A stretch of DNA of 23,995 nt, taken from IMG/VR virus record IMGVR_UViG_3300045918_000086, positions 1 through 23,995 of that record; one strand, written 5' to 3'. Below are positions 1 through 7,700 of this stretch, one piece after another; within the stretch, counting starts at the first letter, position 1, and every line of letters starts with the position of its first letter. The notes under the pieces were generated by a model that saw nothing but the letters and a program-made list of their open reading frames with translations, made no database searches and was not told the origin of the DNA. A program made the position numbers and the translations under genes. This stretch comes from a virus.

Positions 1-1023
1 CCAGGTGAGTCTGTTGGTCCTGGCGCTAGTAGTTCTGATAGTGGTAATAGTTCTGGCACCGGCACTGGTGGGTTATCAGGTGCAGTAGCAGATTCGTTAG
101 GTATTAATGGATTAAATGGATTAAGTACAACAGGTATCGGTTCTACCATTGGTGATAGTATGTCTGGCGCAGCAGTGAGTACAGGCACTAATACGGGTGG
201 AACAATTGGCGGAATGATAGGTGCAGCAGTAGCAGGTCCTGTCGGAGCAGTAGTTGGTGCCGCAATTGGCCAAGCAATTGGCAATAGTATGGCAACAAAT
301 GGTCAGCCAGGAGCAGTTGGTCCAGCAGGTCCTTCCGCAGCAGCAACAGCAGACGGTATAGTTGGTGAAGATGCCGCAGCAGCAGATGCCGCAGCCACTA
401 ATGCAGCCAATACAGCAGACTCACAAGAAGGTGTAGCAGCAAATGCCGACGCAGCAGCCGCAGCGGCCGCAGCAGAAGGTATGGCAGCAACAAGTGGATT
501 AGATGCCGCAGGAGCAGTAAGTGCCGCACCAGCAGGCGATGTTGGTTTATCTGCTTCTACCGGTGATAACGCAAGTTCATCAGTAAGTGTGAGTCCAGGT
601 GATGCACCAGGCGATAGTCCAGGTAGTGTATCGGTTGGAGCAAGTGAAGGCCAAACAGGATCAGTAAGTGAAGGTGGCGGAGAAGGTGGCGGGGGTGGAG
701 GTGGCAAGATTATCTGTACAGCAATGAATGATATGTATGGCCTACCATATAATGAAAACAAAGTATGGATCAAATACGCAGTTACACACTTAAAACCAGA
801 GCATCAGGTAGGATATCATAAAGTATTTCTACCACTTGTTGATTATGCTTACAAACAAGGTAACGGCTGGTCACATCTACAAGTAAGAAAAGTATTGGAA
901 TACATCGCAGTAAATCGCACTATCGATATTCAAGCAGAATTAGCAGGTAAATATCGTCGTCCGGTACATAAGTTACTACGAAATATAATTGAACCAGTTC
1001 TATACTGGATTGGAAGGAAATAA
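1..1023 (+). CDS. Virion-associated protein, C-terminal part (5' end outside window)
   Basis: The frame is open from the first base of the window, so this is the last 340 codons of a longer gene; the ATG at 160 is internal. Three regions are visible. First comes a Gly/Ser-rich stretch, then a glycine-zipper-like hydrophobic segment (GMIGAAVAGPVGAVVGAAIG, coded at about 211-270), then a long Ala-rich low-complexity stretch ending in a poly-Gly run near 675-705. The last ~105 residues form a compact folded-looking domain beginning KIICTAMNDMYGLP and containing HQVGYHKVFLPLVDYAY. I recall similar C-terminal domains in uncharacterised phage structural proteins, but cannot name the family. It is the first visible gene of a five-gene virion block, with the next gene one base after its stop. 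A role in the virion or in DNA ejection is inferred; the exact function is unknown. Confidence 0.75.
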   Translation, partial: PGESVGPGASSSDSGNSSGTGTGGLSGAVADSLGINGLNGLSTTGIGSTIGDSMSGAAVSTGTNTGGTIGGMIGAAVAGPVGAVVGAAIGQAIGNSMATNGQPGAVGPAGPSAAATADGIVGEDAAAADAAATNAANTADSQEGVAANADAAAAAAAAEGMAATSGLDAAGAVSAAPAGDVGLSASTGDNASSSVSVSPGDAPGDSPGSVSVGASEGQTGSVSEGGGEGGGGGGGKIICTAMNDMYGLPYNENKVWIKYAVTHLKPEHQVGYHKVFLPLVDYAYKQGNGWSHLQVRKVLEYIAVNRTIDIQAELAGKYRRPVHKLLRNIIEPVLYWIGRK

Positions 1024-1024
1024 T

Positions 1025-1252
1025 ATGCGTCACGACATAAGAAATGTTTGCCCGGATTTTGAAGATCCACAAAAGCAACCCGAAATATTAAAAGCATTGC
1101 GTCACTACGCATTACATATGGGTCTATCACCACACGAGATAGAAAAGATTAAAGATAGACGTCATTTGAATATGGTTTATAAGGCTATGAAATTAGACGA
1201 ACTATATGAACACATTAAAGACGGCCGTGTCACACTTAAAGGAAAAGAATAA
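1025..1252 (+). CDS. Small conserved phage protein (75 aa)
   Basis: A 75-residue, charged, mostly helical protein. The start at 1025 is preferred over the upstream in-frame codon at 989 because it has GGAAGGA about seven bases upstream and lies just after the preceding stop. The core motif (LSPHEIEKIKDRRHLNMVYKAM) has the form 'G-x-x-x-x-E-I-x-x-I-x-D-x-R-x-x-x-x-x-x-K-A', which I associate with the end of some phage scaffold-like proteins; this is family memory, not a search result. Its stop overlaps the next start (TAATG), so translation is probably coupled to the 528-aa gene downstream. It may be a small internal head component or an assembly helper. Confidence 0.7.
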   Translation: MRHDIRNVCPDFEDPQKQPEILKALRHYALHMGLSPHEIEKIKDRRHLNMVYKAMKLDELYEHIKDGRVTLKGKE

Positions 1253-2841
1253 TGCCAAATATATTCAGTGGATTAAGTAACTTCTTAAGTGGAGGAGCGT
1301 TAGGAGACGCACAAGACTTCCTAACTAATGCCGGTAAGTCACTTGCTGAAATGGCATTGCCTGACTTAGTAGCATTGATCCCGCAACTTCAATTACAAGT
1401 ACAGCAAGGAACGATGACACCTGCTCAGTACCAAGCAATGATGGCTCAGGTACAGGGTCGAATGGAGCCAGCACAATTCGAAGCCGCTCAACAAGCAGCA
1501 ACAGCAATGACAGGAGTCAATTCTGATCCGGCTACTATACAAGGTGCTAGAGCAGCATTAGAGAAACTAGCGGAGATTGGACAGAACAAAGGCTTAACTG
1601 AGGCTGATAGAGCACAGTTTGCTTCCGTAATGGATCAAGCCAATGCTAACTCAGCACAACAACGAGCAGCACAAGTTCAACAATTACAGATGCAGGGTAA
1701 TGCAGGTACTGGTACTGAATTAGCAGCACGACTAAGTGGTGTTCAAAGCACTGCTAACTCAAATGCCGCAGCAGGTGCTAATGTGGCACAAGCCGCCCAA
1801 GCAAGAGCATTACAAGCAATTCAGGCAGGACTAACTGGTAATACAAATTTAAATCAACAACTGTTTGGACAAGAAGCACAGAAAGCCAACGCACAAGATG
1901 TAATTAATCAATTTAATACACAAGCAAAGAACGCAGTAAGTGCAGCCAACGCACAAGCACAACAAGCGGCTAACTTGGCTAATTTCAATACTGCTAATAC
2001 AGTTAATCAACAAAACGCCGCCGCTACTAATGCCGCAGCAAGTCAAAACGCCGCACATACACAAGCATCAAACGCCGCAAACTTTAATATGGCAAATGAA
2101 ATTGCTGGTAAGAATGTTGGCATACAAAATCAACAATTGATGATGCCACTACAAACTACACAACAAGCATTTACAAACGAGTTAGATAGAAACAAAGCAG
2201 CAGCCGCAGCACAAGTAGCAGCAGGTAAGAACTTGGTAGACTTAGGTAAAGCACAAACTGCCAATACAACAGGGCAACTCGATGCACTCGGTAATTTAAT
2301 CAACGGTAGTGGTGGAGCAGGTGGCCTAGTTAAGACAGTAGTGAACGGGGTAGAGAAAGTTGGTAAATTCCTAAATGGAGTATTTACACCAGCAACTGCT
2401 GCTGAAGTTTCTAACATAGTTGACTGGGCATCTATTCCAAATGCTGGTGCAGGTGTAACAACTGCGGCAGACGCATTTGGTTCAGCATTTAACGGAACAG
2501 GTCCACTTGAAAACTTAGGTGATACTGCTACTGATACTGGATGGTTAGATTGGTTAAGCGATAAGAAACTTAAGACTGATAAGAAAGAAATGTCTAATGA
2601 CGATATCGATAAGATGATGGCTTCCATGACGGCCTATAAGTATAGATACAAAGGCGATAAGAAGAATCCAGTTCAACAAGGTGTAATGGCTCAGGATATG
2701 GAAAAAGGAATGGGTTCAGTAGTAAATACGCCAGCAGGAAAAATGGTACAAGGTACTCCTGCACTTGGAAAAGCACTCGCAGTTCTAAGTAATCAACACG
2801 AAAGACTATTAAAGTTAGAAGGAAAGAAAAATGGCAAATAA
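1252..2841 (+). CDS. Internal virion/ejection-type protein with S74-like C-terminal domain
   Basis: A 529-residue protein. Residues 1-100 are amphipathic and Gln/Ala-rich. About 100-340 is an Ala/Asn/Gln-rich low-complexity region of likely long helices. About 345-430 is Gly/Ala-rich, and the last ~90 residues form a separate domain. That domain begins WLSDKKLKTDKKEM and continues with AYKYRYKGD and GVMAQDMEK, which matches the pattern of the peptidase S74 intramolecular chaperone family (SDxxLKxxI ... YxYK ... GVMAQE). Such short S74-like ends occur on fibre proteins and on some podophage internal proteins. The start has AAAGGA eight bases upstream and overlaps the previous stop. No catalytic serine can be assigned from the sequence, so cleavage is uncertain. 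Low-complexity Ala/Gln composition and position favour an ejection protein over a fibre. Confidence 0.75.
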   Translation: MPNIFSGLSNFLSGGALGDAQDFLTNAGKSLAEMALPDLVALIPQLQLQVQQGTMTPAQYQAMMAQVQGRMEPAQFEAAQQAATAMTGVNSDPATIQGARAALEKLAEIGQNKGLTEADRAQFASVMDQANANSAQQRAAQVQQLQMQGNAGTGTELAARLSGVQSTANSNAAAGANVAQAAQARALQAIQAGLTGNTNLNQQLFGQEAQKANAQDVINQFNTQAKNAVSAANAQAQQAANLANFNTANTVNQQNAAATNAAASQNAAHTQASNAANFNMANEIAGKNVGIQNQQLMMPLQTTQQAFTNELDRNKAAAAAQVAAGKNLVDLGKAQTANTTGQLDALGNLINGSGGAGGLVKTVVNGVEKVGKFLNGVFTPATAAEVSNIVDWASIPNAGAGVTTAADAFGSAFNGTGPLENLGDTATDTGWLDWLSDKKLKTDKKEMSNDDIDKMMASMTAYKYRYKGDKKNPVQQGVMAQDMEKGMGSVVNTPAGKMVQGTPALGKALAVLSNQHERLLKLEGKKNGK

Positions 2842-4552
2842 CTTAATGATGCCGCCTAGTATATTTGTACAGGCAGTAAAGCAAAGTGTACCGGGTGTTA
2901 CTGACGCCGGTATTATGGATATCTATACACAGGCTATCAATTCTGATCCTGCCGCTAAAGATATGGATCCTACCGACTTGGCTAAGATTGTAGTTCAAAC
3001 TGCTACACAAATAAAAGACAGCCAAAATAAGCCTGCTTTACCAACTGTTCAAATAGCAGGACAAAGACAACCAGTAACTACATCCCCACCAGAAGATGTA
3101 TCTACACAGGTGCCCGATACTTATACTGCACCAGTAGCAAAGCCAGGAAACCTAAATCCAGCAAATGGTACTATCGCACAAAATGCGTATGGTGATATTA
3201 ATCCAACTGATACATTACATAAACAATTCGCATTGGCTGATTATGGTAGCAACACTGCTAAACAAAAAGCAGCAGAAGAAGAATATGCTCGTAGAGCAGC
3301 AGTAAATCGTCCAGGACAATCAGCCGGCCAACTAGCAATGGGTATGGGTGGAGAACAAGTTGTTAACGCATATGAAGCACAACAAAAAGCCCGTGATGAA
3401 ATGGACAAATATCAAACTACTGGTAAAGTAACAAGAGAACAAGAGTTTGCTAAGAGTGGTATTGAGTTATACAAACAAGGATTACTATCAGCAGGAGAAG
3501 TGATAGGACAACTTGAAAAGTCTGGCAAATTCGATATCGATGCTAAAGCAGCACAATTAGCACAGAAGAAACTACAGTTAGAATTAGTTGGCCAAGGCGC
3601 TAATACTCAAGTAACACAAGCATTAATGGATGCTAAATCGCCTAACAGTATCGCTGTTCGCAACGATGCTCGATATAAATTAAAGATGGCTGGATATACT
3701 GATGATCAAGTAAAACAATTAGTACCAGACACAATGACCGGTATTGAAGCAGGACCAATCGCTGTAGCAGCAAAATCAGCATTAGACGCACAAAAGACTA
3801 AGGCAGAAACAGCACAATCTTACGGAGTTGCCGCACAAGGACAAGGTATTGGCGAGCATAATGTTGCTGGAGCAGCACAAACTAGACTTGGTACAAAGGT
3901 ACTTGGTACAGTTACAGAAGGCGGAACAAAACTACCACCAGGACTTAATACAAGTATTAGTGTAGGTGGAATAACTGCTCAACCATCTCCATTAGTAACA
4001 GGCGCACAAACAGCAGGAGCAGCAGAAGATGCTAATGGTAGAGTACAAAGTGCTATTGCTAGTAAGTATGGTATTGATGCCTTAACTGGTAGCCTTATTC
4101 AACGAACTGCTGCTGATAGAGCAAGTAATAAATTCCCTGCTACTGGTAGAGTACAAGAGTGGCTTGCTAAAGTAACACCGGGCGAAAGTGAAAGAATTAA
4201 AGTTGCTATTCAATCTCTTGCTAATGCTAGATCAGCATACGCAGCAGCCGGTGGAGCACCTGCTGTCAAGGTAGATGACGAAGTACAAAGAATTATGTCT
4301 TTGAGTCCTACCGCATTCCAGACAGAATTGTTGACACTAAACGAACAAGTAGCAAGACAAGAAGATCGCCAAAAAGCATATACAAAGTATATTCAAGAGA
4401 AAGGTACTGCTACTGGATTTGACGACACGCAAACTAAGTCTAAGGTTTATCTGTATAATACAAAAACAGGTGAACGCGGATTAGCAAGTCCAGACAAAGT
4501 TACCGGTCTTAAGAAGAAAGGCTTTGTAGAAATAAACGAACTTAATAGGTAA
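2831..4552 (+). CDS. Putative internal virion (ejection) protein, 573 aa
   Basis: A 573-residue protein that starts inside the end of the preceding gene (11-base overlap), with AAGGA upstream of the ATG. Residues 1-70 look like a small helical domain (PSIFVQAVKQSVPGVTDAGI...). A Pro/Thr-rich linker covers about 75-115, and long Ala/Gln/Lys-rich helical stretches cover about 130-340. The C-terminal ~70 residues are mixed and end in a folded-looking segment (KSKVYLYNTKTGERGLASPDKVTGL). There is no signal peptide, membrane segment or recognisable enzyme motif. Composition, size and position among similar proteins suggest one of the proteins stored in the capsid and ejected with the DNA. I do not recognise the family. 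Confidence 0.7.
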   Translation: MANNLMMPPSIFVQAVKQSVPGVTDAGIMDIYTQAINSDPAAKDMDPTDLAKIVVQTATQIKDSQNKPALPTVQIAGQRQPVTTSPPEDVSTQVPDTYTAPVAKPGNLNPANGTIAQNAYGDINPTDTLHKQFALADYGSNTAKQKAAEEEYARRAAVNRPGQSAGQLAMGMGGEQVVNAYEAQQKARDEMDKYQTTGKVTREQEFAKSGIELYKQGLLSAGEVIGQLEKSGKFDIDAKAAQLAQKKLQLELVGQGANTQVTQALMDAKSPNSIAVRNDARYKLKMAGYTDDQVKQLVPDTMTGIEAGPIAVAAKSALDAQKTKAETAQSYGVAAQGQGIGEHNVAGAAQTRLGTKVLGTVTEGGTKLPPGLNTSISVGGITAQPSPLVTGAQTAGAAEDANGRVQSAIASKYGIDALTGSLIQRTAADRASNKFPATGRVQEWLAKVTPGESERIKVAIQSLANARSAYAAAGGAPAVKVDDEVQRIMSLSPTAFQTELLTLNEQVARQEDRQKAYTKYIQEKGTATGFDDTQTKSKVYLYNTKTGERGLASPDKVTGLKKKGFVEINELNR

Positions 4553-4555
4553 TAT

Positions 4556-5833
4556 ATGGCACTAGACTTAGACAATTATGTAGCACCAAAGAAAACACCA
4601 GACGCACCAACAGAAGAACCTGGATGGTTTCAGCCCGGATCAACAAGTGACGCAGTAGTACGAGGATTCGCTAATGGCGCAACATTTGGTCTAGCACCAC
4701 GCATTAGTGCCGCATTAAATTCCGGTAACTTCAAAGATAATCTACAAACTTATCTTGATGCTAATAGACAAGCAAGTCAAGCACACCCAGCAGTAAGTCT
4801 AGCAAGTAATATGGTAGGTGGATTACCTGCTACATTAGCAACTGCCGGTGGTTCTTTATTAAGACAAGGAGCAACTAACGCAGCAATGGGTGCAGTTGAT
4901 GCTTATGGTAACAGTAATAAGGAAGGGTATGATTTAGCGAGAGACGTAGCAGCCGGTGGAACCATTGGTGGAGTATTATCTACTGCACCAACAATGGCAA
5001 TCAGGGGTGTTGATAAAGCAGTCGAAACTGTAACTAAGTCAAATGCAGCAAGAAGTGTAGAAGATTTATTAAAGAATAAACCACACGAATGGAAGAAACA
5101 ATTAGAAAAGATACTTGGTTCTACAGAGTCTGAATTTAAGAAAGAAGGAACCTCTGTAATTCAACAAGCAAAAGAGTTTGTTACATCAATGAAAGAAAAA
5201 GGACCTAACGCAATAAAAGTATCTGATCTTACGATAGATTCAGGTAAGAATAAAGGCAACATGGTACTTGAAGGAATCGAAGCAACACAACCTACCTGGT
5301 CTCGAATAGGCAAAGAAGGACTTAAGACTGCCGGTGAAGGAGTAGTTGGTGGAGTAGTTGGTGGAGGTATAAATTATCTAGCAGGTAATCCAGTTGATCC
5401 TACCACTGCCGCATTAGGTGGAGCAGCAGTTGGTGCTCATAGTGCAGGTAGACAATTCTTAGGTGAACTTGGTACTCGTGTAGCAGGTAAGGTTGCCGCA
5501 TCCGGACTACCTACTAAGTTATTGAATGCTGGTGCTTCCGAAGTAGGTGGAGTATTGAATCAGTTAGGTACTCAAGCCGTAACTAAAGACGCACAAGAAC
5601 TAACAGGTGGATCATCTAGTCCATTTGGCGCATTATCTAACTATTTTAGTGCTGCTAGAACCGGTGCTGATTTAGTGACCCCAAATAATGAACCTACAAA
5701 CATCGATAGTTCTACAGCAGAAGCAGAACAAGATCAGAAGAGAAAAGATGCGATGAAGTTACAGTCTACCCCTGAAGGTAGAGCACAAACTAATTCAGAA
5801 AACAGAATAACTGATCTTGACTTGATCAAATAA
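4556..5833 (+). CDS. Putative internal virion/ejection protein with glycine-rich hydrophobic segments
   Basis: A 425-residue protein starting three bases after the previous stop. The N-terminal region includes VRGFANGATFGLAPRISAAL (about 34-53), then a YLDANRQASQAHPAVSLASNMVGGLPATLA stretch. That layout (G-F-x-x-G-x-T-x-G-x-x-x-x-I, then an 'A-x-x-x-H-P-x-x-x-x-A' helix and a Gly/Ala helix) is one I associate with a phage/prophage structural family thought to be injected with DNA. Two glycine-zipper-like hydrophobic segments, around residues 85-150 and 255-300, could insert into a membrane. The middle is charged and coiled-coil-like. It is the last gene of the block and is followed at once by a terminator. 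The membrane-active role is inferred. Confidence 0.7.
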   Translation: MALDLDNYVAPKKTPDAPTEEPGWFQPGSTSDAVVRGFANGATFGLAPRISAALNSGNFKDNLQTYLDANRQASQAHPAVSLASNMVGGLPATLATAGGSLLRQGATNAAMGAVDAYGNSNKEGYDLARDVAAGGTIGGVLSTAPTMAIRGVDKAVETVTKSNAARSVEDLLKNKPHEWKKQLEKILGSTESEFKKEGTSVIQQAKEFVTSMKEKGPNAIKVSDLTIDSGKNKGNMVLEGIEATQPTWSRIGKEGLKTAGEGVVGGVVGGGINYLAGNPVDPTTAALGGAAVGAHSAGRQFLGELGTRVAGKVAASGLPTKLLNAGASEVGGVLNQLGTQAVTKDAQELTGGSSSPFGALSNYFSAARTGADLVTPNNEPTNIDSSTAEAEQDQKRKDAMKLQSTPEGRAQTNSENRITDLDLIK

Positions 5834-5860
5834 AAACCGAGAGGGCCACCTGGTTTTTTT
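5832..5860 (+). terminator. Rho-independent terminator after the virion block
   Basis: The stem AAAAACC (5832-5838) pairs with GGTTTTT (from 5852). A short inner AGG/CCT stem closes a GCCA loop, and the run of seven T's forms the end. The stem begins inside the stop codon of the 425-aa gene, so it ends the plus-strand virion transcript. Confidence 0.75.
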
Positions 5861-5952
5861 GGAATAGCAAAAGTATTTTCCAAAAATTCCCATATTTGCG
5901 TGGCGTTTCCTGAATAAATTTCTATAGAGAATAGGTAGATTGAAATCCTACT

Positions 5953-6011
5953 GCCTCGCACCAACTGCCGTGTATTGTACGGCTGACACAGGAAGAAACA
6001 ACAAGCGAGGC
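5953..6011. other. Possible structured RNA in a gene-free stretch (5861-6089)
   Basis: The stretch between the terminator and the next promoter has no convincing gene. It holds an outer inverted repeat GCCTCGC (5953-5959) / GCGAGGC (6005-6011). This encloses a second hairpin, GCCGT (5967-5971) / ACGGC (5979-5983), with a seven-base loop. A further CACGGC at about 6021-6026 could compete for the GCCGTG strand. The nested layout resembles a folded RNA or a regulatory element. The strand is unknown and no dedicated promoter is seen. Confidence 0.3.
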
Positions 6012-6089
6012 TAGCACCGACCACGGCAAAACCAAATGAACGAACGGTCTTCGAATAGTCTCTGCCATATAAGTATTTATCTAAACCGC

Positions 6090-6118
6090 TTGACAAACCG
6101 TGCTAAATAGAGTATAAT
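6090..6118 (+). promoter_or_regulatory. Perfect-consensus sigma70-type promoter
   Basis: TTGACA (6090-6095) and TATAAT (6113-6118) are separated by exactly 17 bases. The first ATG downstream is at 6145, with AAAGGA in front of it. This is as close to host consensus as a promoter can be and should be strongly expressed without any phage factor. Confidence 0.9.
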
Positions 6119-6144
6119 TAACACATAGCAACAAAGGATTTATT

Positions 6145-6312
6145 ATGTTTGGTCTTATAATGTTAGCGATAGTGATGCTTATATTTTCGAAGTTCTGCTT
6201 TTGGATGCAAGAGCGTGAAGATCGTGCGGAAGAACTTAAAGAAGAAGAGCGACTCGAATACAAACGTCAAGCCCGCAATGCCGCCCGCCGCGCAGCATAC
6301 AAAGCAAAATGA
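6145..6312 (+). CDS. Small single-pass membrane protein (55 aa)
   Basis: The 55-residue product has a hydrophobic N-terminus (FGLIMLAIVMLIFSKFCFWM, residues 2-21) followed by a highly charged helix rich in Glu, then in Arg/Lys/Ala (EREDRAEELKEEERLEY... to NAARRAAYKAK). The ATG lies 27 bases after the promoter -10, with AAGGA about six bases upstream, which supports expression. Its TGA overlaps the next ATG (ATGA). A short membrane anchor plus a charged helix next to a lipoprotein gene recalls the order of phage spanin genes. At 55 residues it is much shorter than a usual inner-membrane spanin, so that reading is doubtful. It could also be a host-envelope modifier. Confidence 0.7.
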   Translation: MFGLIMLAIVMLIFSKFCFWMQEREDRAEELKEEERLEYKRQARNAARRAAYKAK

Positions 6313-6467
6313 AATACATCCTGATACTCGTGGGAGTCGTTATGCTCTCATTACAAGCGTGTAATACAATCCCCACCATCATTGCCGACCAAGTGCTTAC
6401 ACAAGCAACAGCACCGCAACAGCAAGATGAGTGCTATTATACGCCTAGAGGCTGCTTACCCGATTGA
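6309..6467 (+). CDS. Small lipoprotein-like protein (52 aa)
   Basis: The 52-residue product begins MKYILILVGVVMLSLQACNT: one Lys, a hydrophobic core, then LQAC, which resembles a lipobox with Cys18 as the lipidated residue. The -2 Gln is less usual but tolerated in some lipoproteins. The mature part is about 35 residues, Ala/Gln/Thr-rich, and ends with two further cysteines (CYYTPRGCLPD) that could form a disulfide in the periplasm. It overlaps the previous gene by four bases (ATGA), so the two are probably translated together. Candidates are an outer-membrane spanin partner or an envelope/superinfection-exclusion lipoprotein; sequence alone does not decide. The next promoter's -35 box overlaps its stop codon. 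Confidence 0.65.
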   Translation: MKYILILVGVVMLSLQACNTIPTIIADQVLTQATAPQQQDECYYTPRGCLPD

Positions 6468-6492
6468 CACAACATCCTATCTGTATTACAAT
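6464..6492 (+). promoter_or_regulatory. Second strong sigma70-type promoter
   Basis: TTGACA (6464-6469), a spacer of exactly 17 bases, and TACAAT (6487-6492), one mismatch from consensus. The -35 box overlaps the stop of the lipoprotein-like gene. It would drive the 36-aa and 252-aa genes downstream. Confidence 0.8.
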
Positions 6493-6543
6493 ACATAGGT
6501 AGGCAGCAATACAGCACTATACAACACACATAGAAAGACCCAG

Positions 6544-6654
6544 ATGAAATCCACTACCAAGAAACGTCTCTTAGCAATCGTACTCACAGCCATTGCTGGT
6601 TACTTGATTGATCGCTTCTTCAACAAAGAAGTTCCTGCAACTCCGAAAGTCTAA
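6544..6654 (+). CDS. Tiny membrane protein (36 aa)
   Basis: The frame encodes 36 residues: a basic start (MKSTTKKR), one hydrophobic helix (LLAIVLTAIAGYLID, about 9-23), and a short polar tail ending in ATPKV. The ribosome site is weak (AGAAAG about 11 bases upstream), but the gene lies directly behind a strong promoter. Its stop is separated by a single base from the ATG of the 252-aa gene, which has no good ribosome site of its own. It may therefore serve partly as a coupling leader for that gene. Its function is unknown; holin-like or envelope-associated roles are possible. Confidence 0.55.
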   Translation: MKSTTKKRLLAIVLTAIAGYLIDRFFNKEVPATPKV

Positions 6655-6655
6655 T

Positions 6656-7414
6656 ATGTCCATCAAATGGCTTATAGCCTGGCTGTCTACCTTAGTAGCA
6701 GCCCTCGCAGCCTTCCTAATCGGTAAAACAAGCAAGACTATCGGCATTATTCTGATAATGCTTACTGGCTTGTATTGCGTACAGTATTTCAAAGACGACT
6801 ATGTGAAACTAAAGCGAGAAGAAGCAGTTCGCTTAGAAGCAAAAGAAATTCGCGACTTACAATATAGAAAAGAAAAAGACGCCGCCCTTCTCAAGTATCA
6901 AACTGATATGGAGTTAGAGATAGCGAAGAACATCAAAGAACAAGAACAAAAGAAACTCGCCGCGCAAGAACATCTCGATAAGATAGCCAAAGAGAATGAA
7001 CGAAAACGATTGGCAATACAAGAACAAGAACAAGAAAACCTTGCTTTAATAGCAAAGGCAGAAGAAAAGAAGAAACAAGACATTCAAGAACGCCACGATA
7101 GAGAAGTGGCCTTTCAACGCACTGTAGCAGAGCACGAACAGCGCCGACTTGAAAAGATAAACCCTGCAAGATGCTGGCGTAAGATAATACTATTCGATTA
7201 TATGGGATACGAAGGCAAAGTTTCTCTCGTAGCAGTAGTTAGTTTGCGAGACGGCAACATTTCTGAAGTTTCATATCATAGTGTTATAGCCTTTCCAAAG
7301 ATAGACGAAAACTCACTAGATAGAATTAAGCACTTTGTTGAAGTGAAATTATCTACCTGGAAATGCGAAGGATATGGAACATTCACTGTACCTATAGAAT
7401 ATGTGTACGGATAA
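6656..7414 (+). CDS. TolA/TonB-like membrane protein with long coiled coil
   Basis: The ATG at 6656 is chosen over 6608 because it follows the upstream stop by one base and begins directly with the membrane region; the longer form would overlap the 36-aa gene. The product has 252 residues. Two hydrophobic helices lie at about 4-22 and 28-44. A very charged Lys/Glu/Gln coiled coil spans about 46-168. A C-terminal domain of ~80 residues follows, with the pattern YEGKVSLVAVVSLRDGNISE ... LDRIKHFVEVKLSTWK ... FTVPIEYVY. That domain matches the TonB C-terminal pattern (G-x-V-x-h-x-x-x-h-x-x-D-G-x-h ... W ... P-h-x-h). Cys173 and Cys237 flank it and could form a disulfide if periplasmic, as in TolA domain III. 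Unlike TolA/TonB it seems to have two membrane helices, which leaves topology open. Interference with the host Tol/Ton systems, or a lysis or exclusion role, is inferred. Confidence 0.7.
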   Translation: MSIKWLIAWLSTLVAALAAFLIGKTSKTIGIILIMLTGLYCVQYFKDDYVKLKREEAVRLEAKEIRDLQYRKEKDAALLKYQTDMELEIAKNIKEQEQKKLAAQEHLDKIAKENERKRLAIQEQEQENLALIAKAEEKKKQDIQERHDREVAFQRTVAEHEQRRLEKINPARCWRKIILFDYMGYEGKVSLVAVVSLRDGNISEVSYHSVIAFPKIDENSLDRIKHFVEVKLSTWKCEGYGTFTVPIEYVYG

Positions 7415-7539
7415 TTAGATAGAAAGTCTTCTAGAAGAGTTATAGCCCTTAATATCTGAGGATTTTATACTTCCTATTATGTTGATGTTTCTAATAGGCA
7501 TTGTCTATTATGGTTGATTACGGTTGATACTCTAGGTAG

Positions 7540-7563
7540 ATACCCTTGAAAGATAGGGTATTT
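7540..7563 (+). terminator. Possible weak terminator after the TonB-like gene
   Basis: ATACCCT (7540-7546) pairs with AGGGTAT (7555-7561) around an eight-base loop and is followed by only a short T run. It lies about 125 bases past the stop of the 252-aa gene. The stem is clean but the T tract is weak. Confidence 0.35.
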
Positions 7564-7623
7564 GCCCTCTGAAACTCTCGTGCCAAACTATCTTGACCTA
7601 CCAAGATATCCTATCGATACTCT

Positions 7624-7668
7624 ATAGATATTCTCTAAACCATTTCGTCTCCTAATAGATATTCTCTA
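7624..7668. repeat. 14-bp direct repeat, two copies
   Basis: ATAGATATTCTCTA occurs exactly at 7624-7637 and 7655-7668, 31 bases apart, about three helical turns. Both copies adjoin GATACTCTA-type motifs. Confidence 0.7.
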
Positions 7669-7700
7669 TACTCTACCTTAATGATAGAGTATCACTCAAG

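Noticed and set aside
303-773. Minus-strand open frame of 156 residues rich in Pro and Ala
   Set aside because: It is the complement of the Ala/Gly low-complexity part of the plus-strand gene; no ribosome site and no independent signal.
2130-2627. Minus-strand open frame of 165 residues
   Set aside because: Opposite the 529-aa gene, composition is that of a complement, and it has no start signals.
6145-6467. Reading of the first two small genes as a spanin (Rz/Rz1) pair
   Set aside because: Order and overlap are suggestive, but a 55-residue inner-membrane protein is too short to span the periplasm, and no endolysin or holin is recognisable nearby.
7593-7621. Possible rightward promoter TTGACC-17-GATACT
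   Set aside because: The -10 matches only four of six bases and there is no plus-strand gene downstream; the GATACT belongs to the repeat family.
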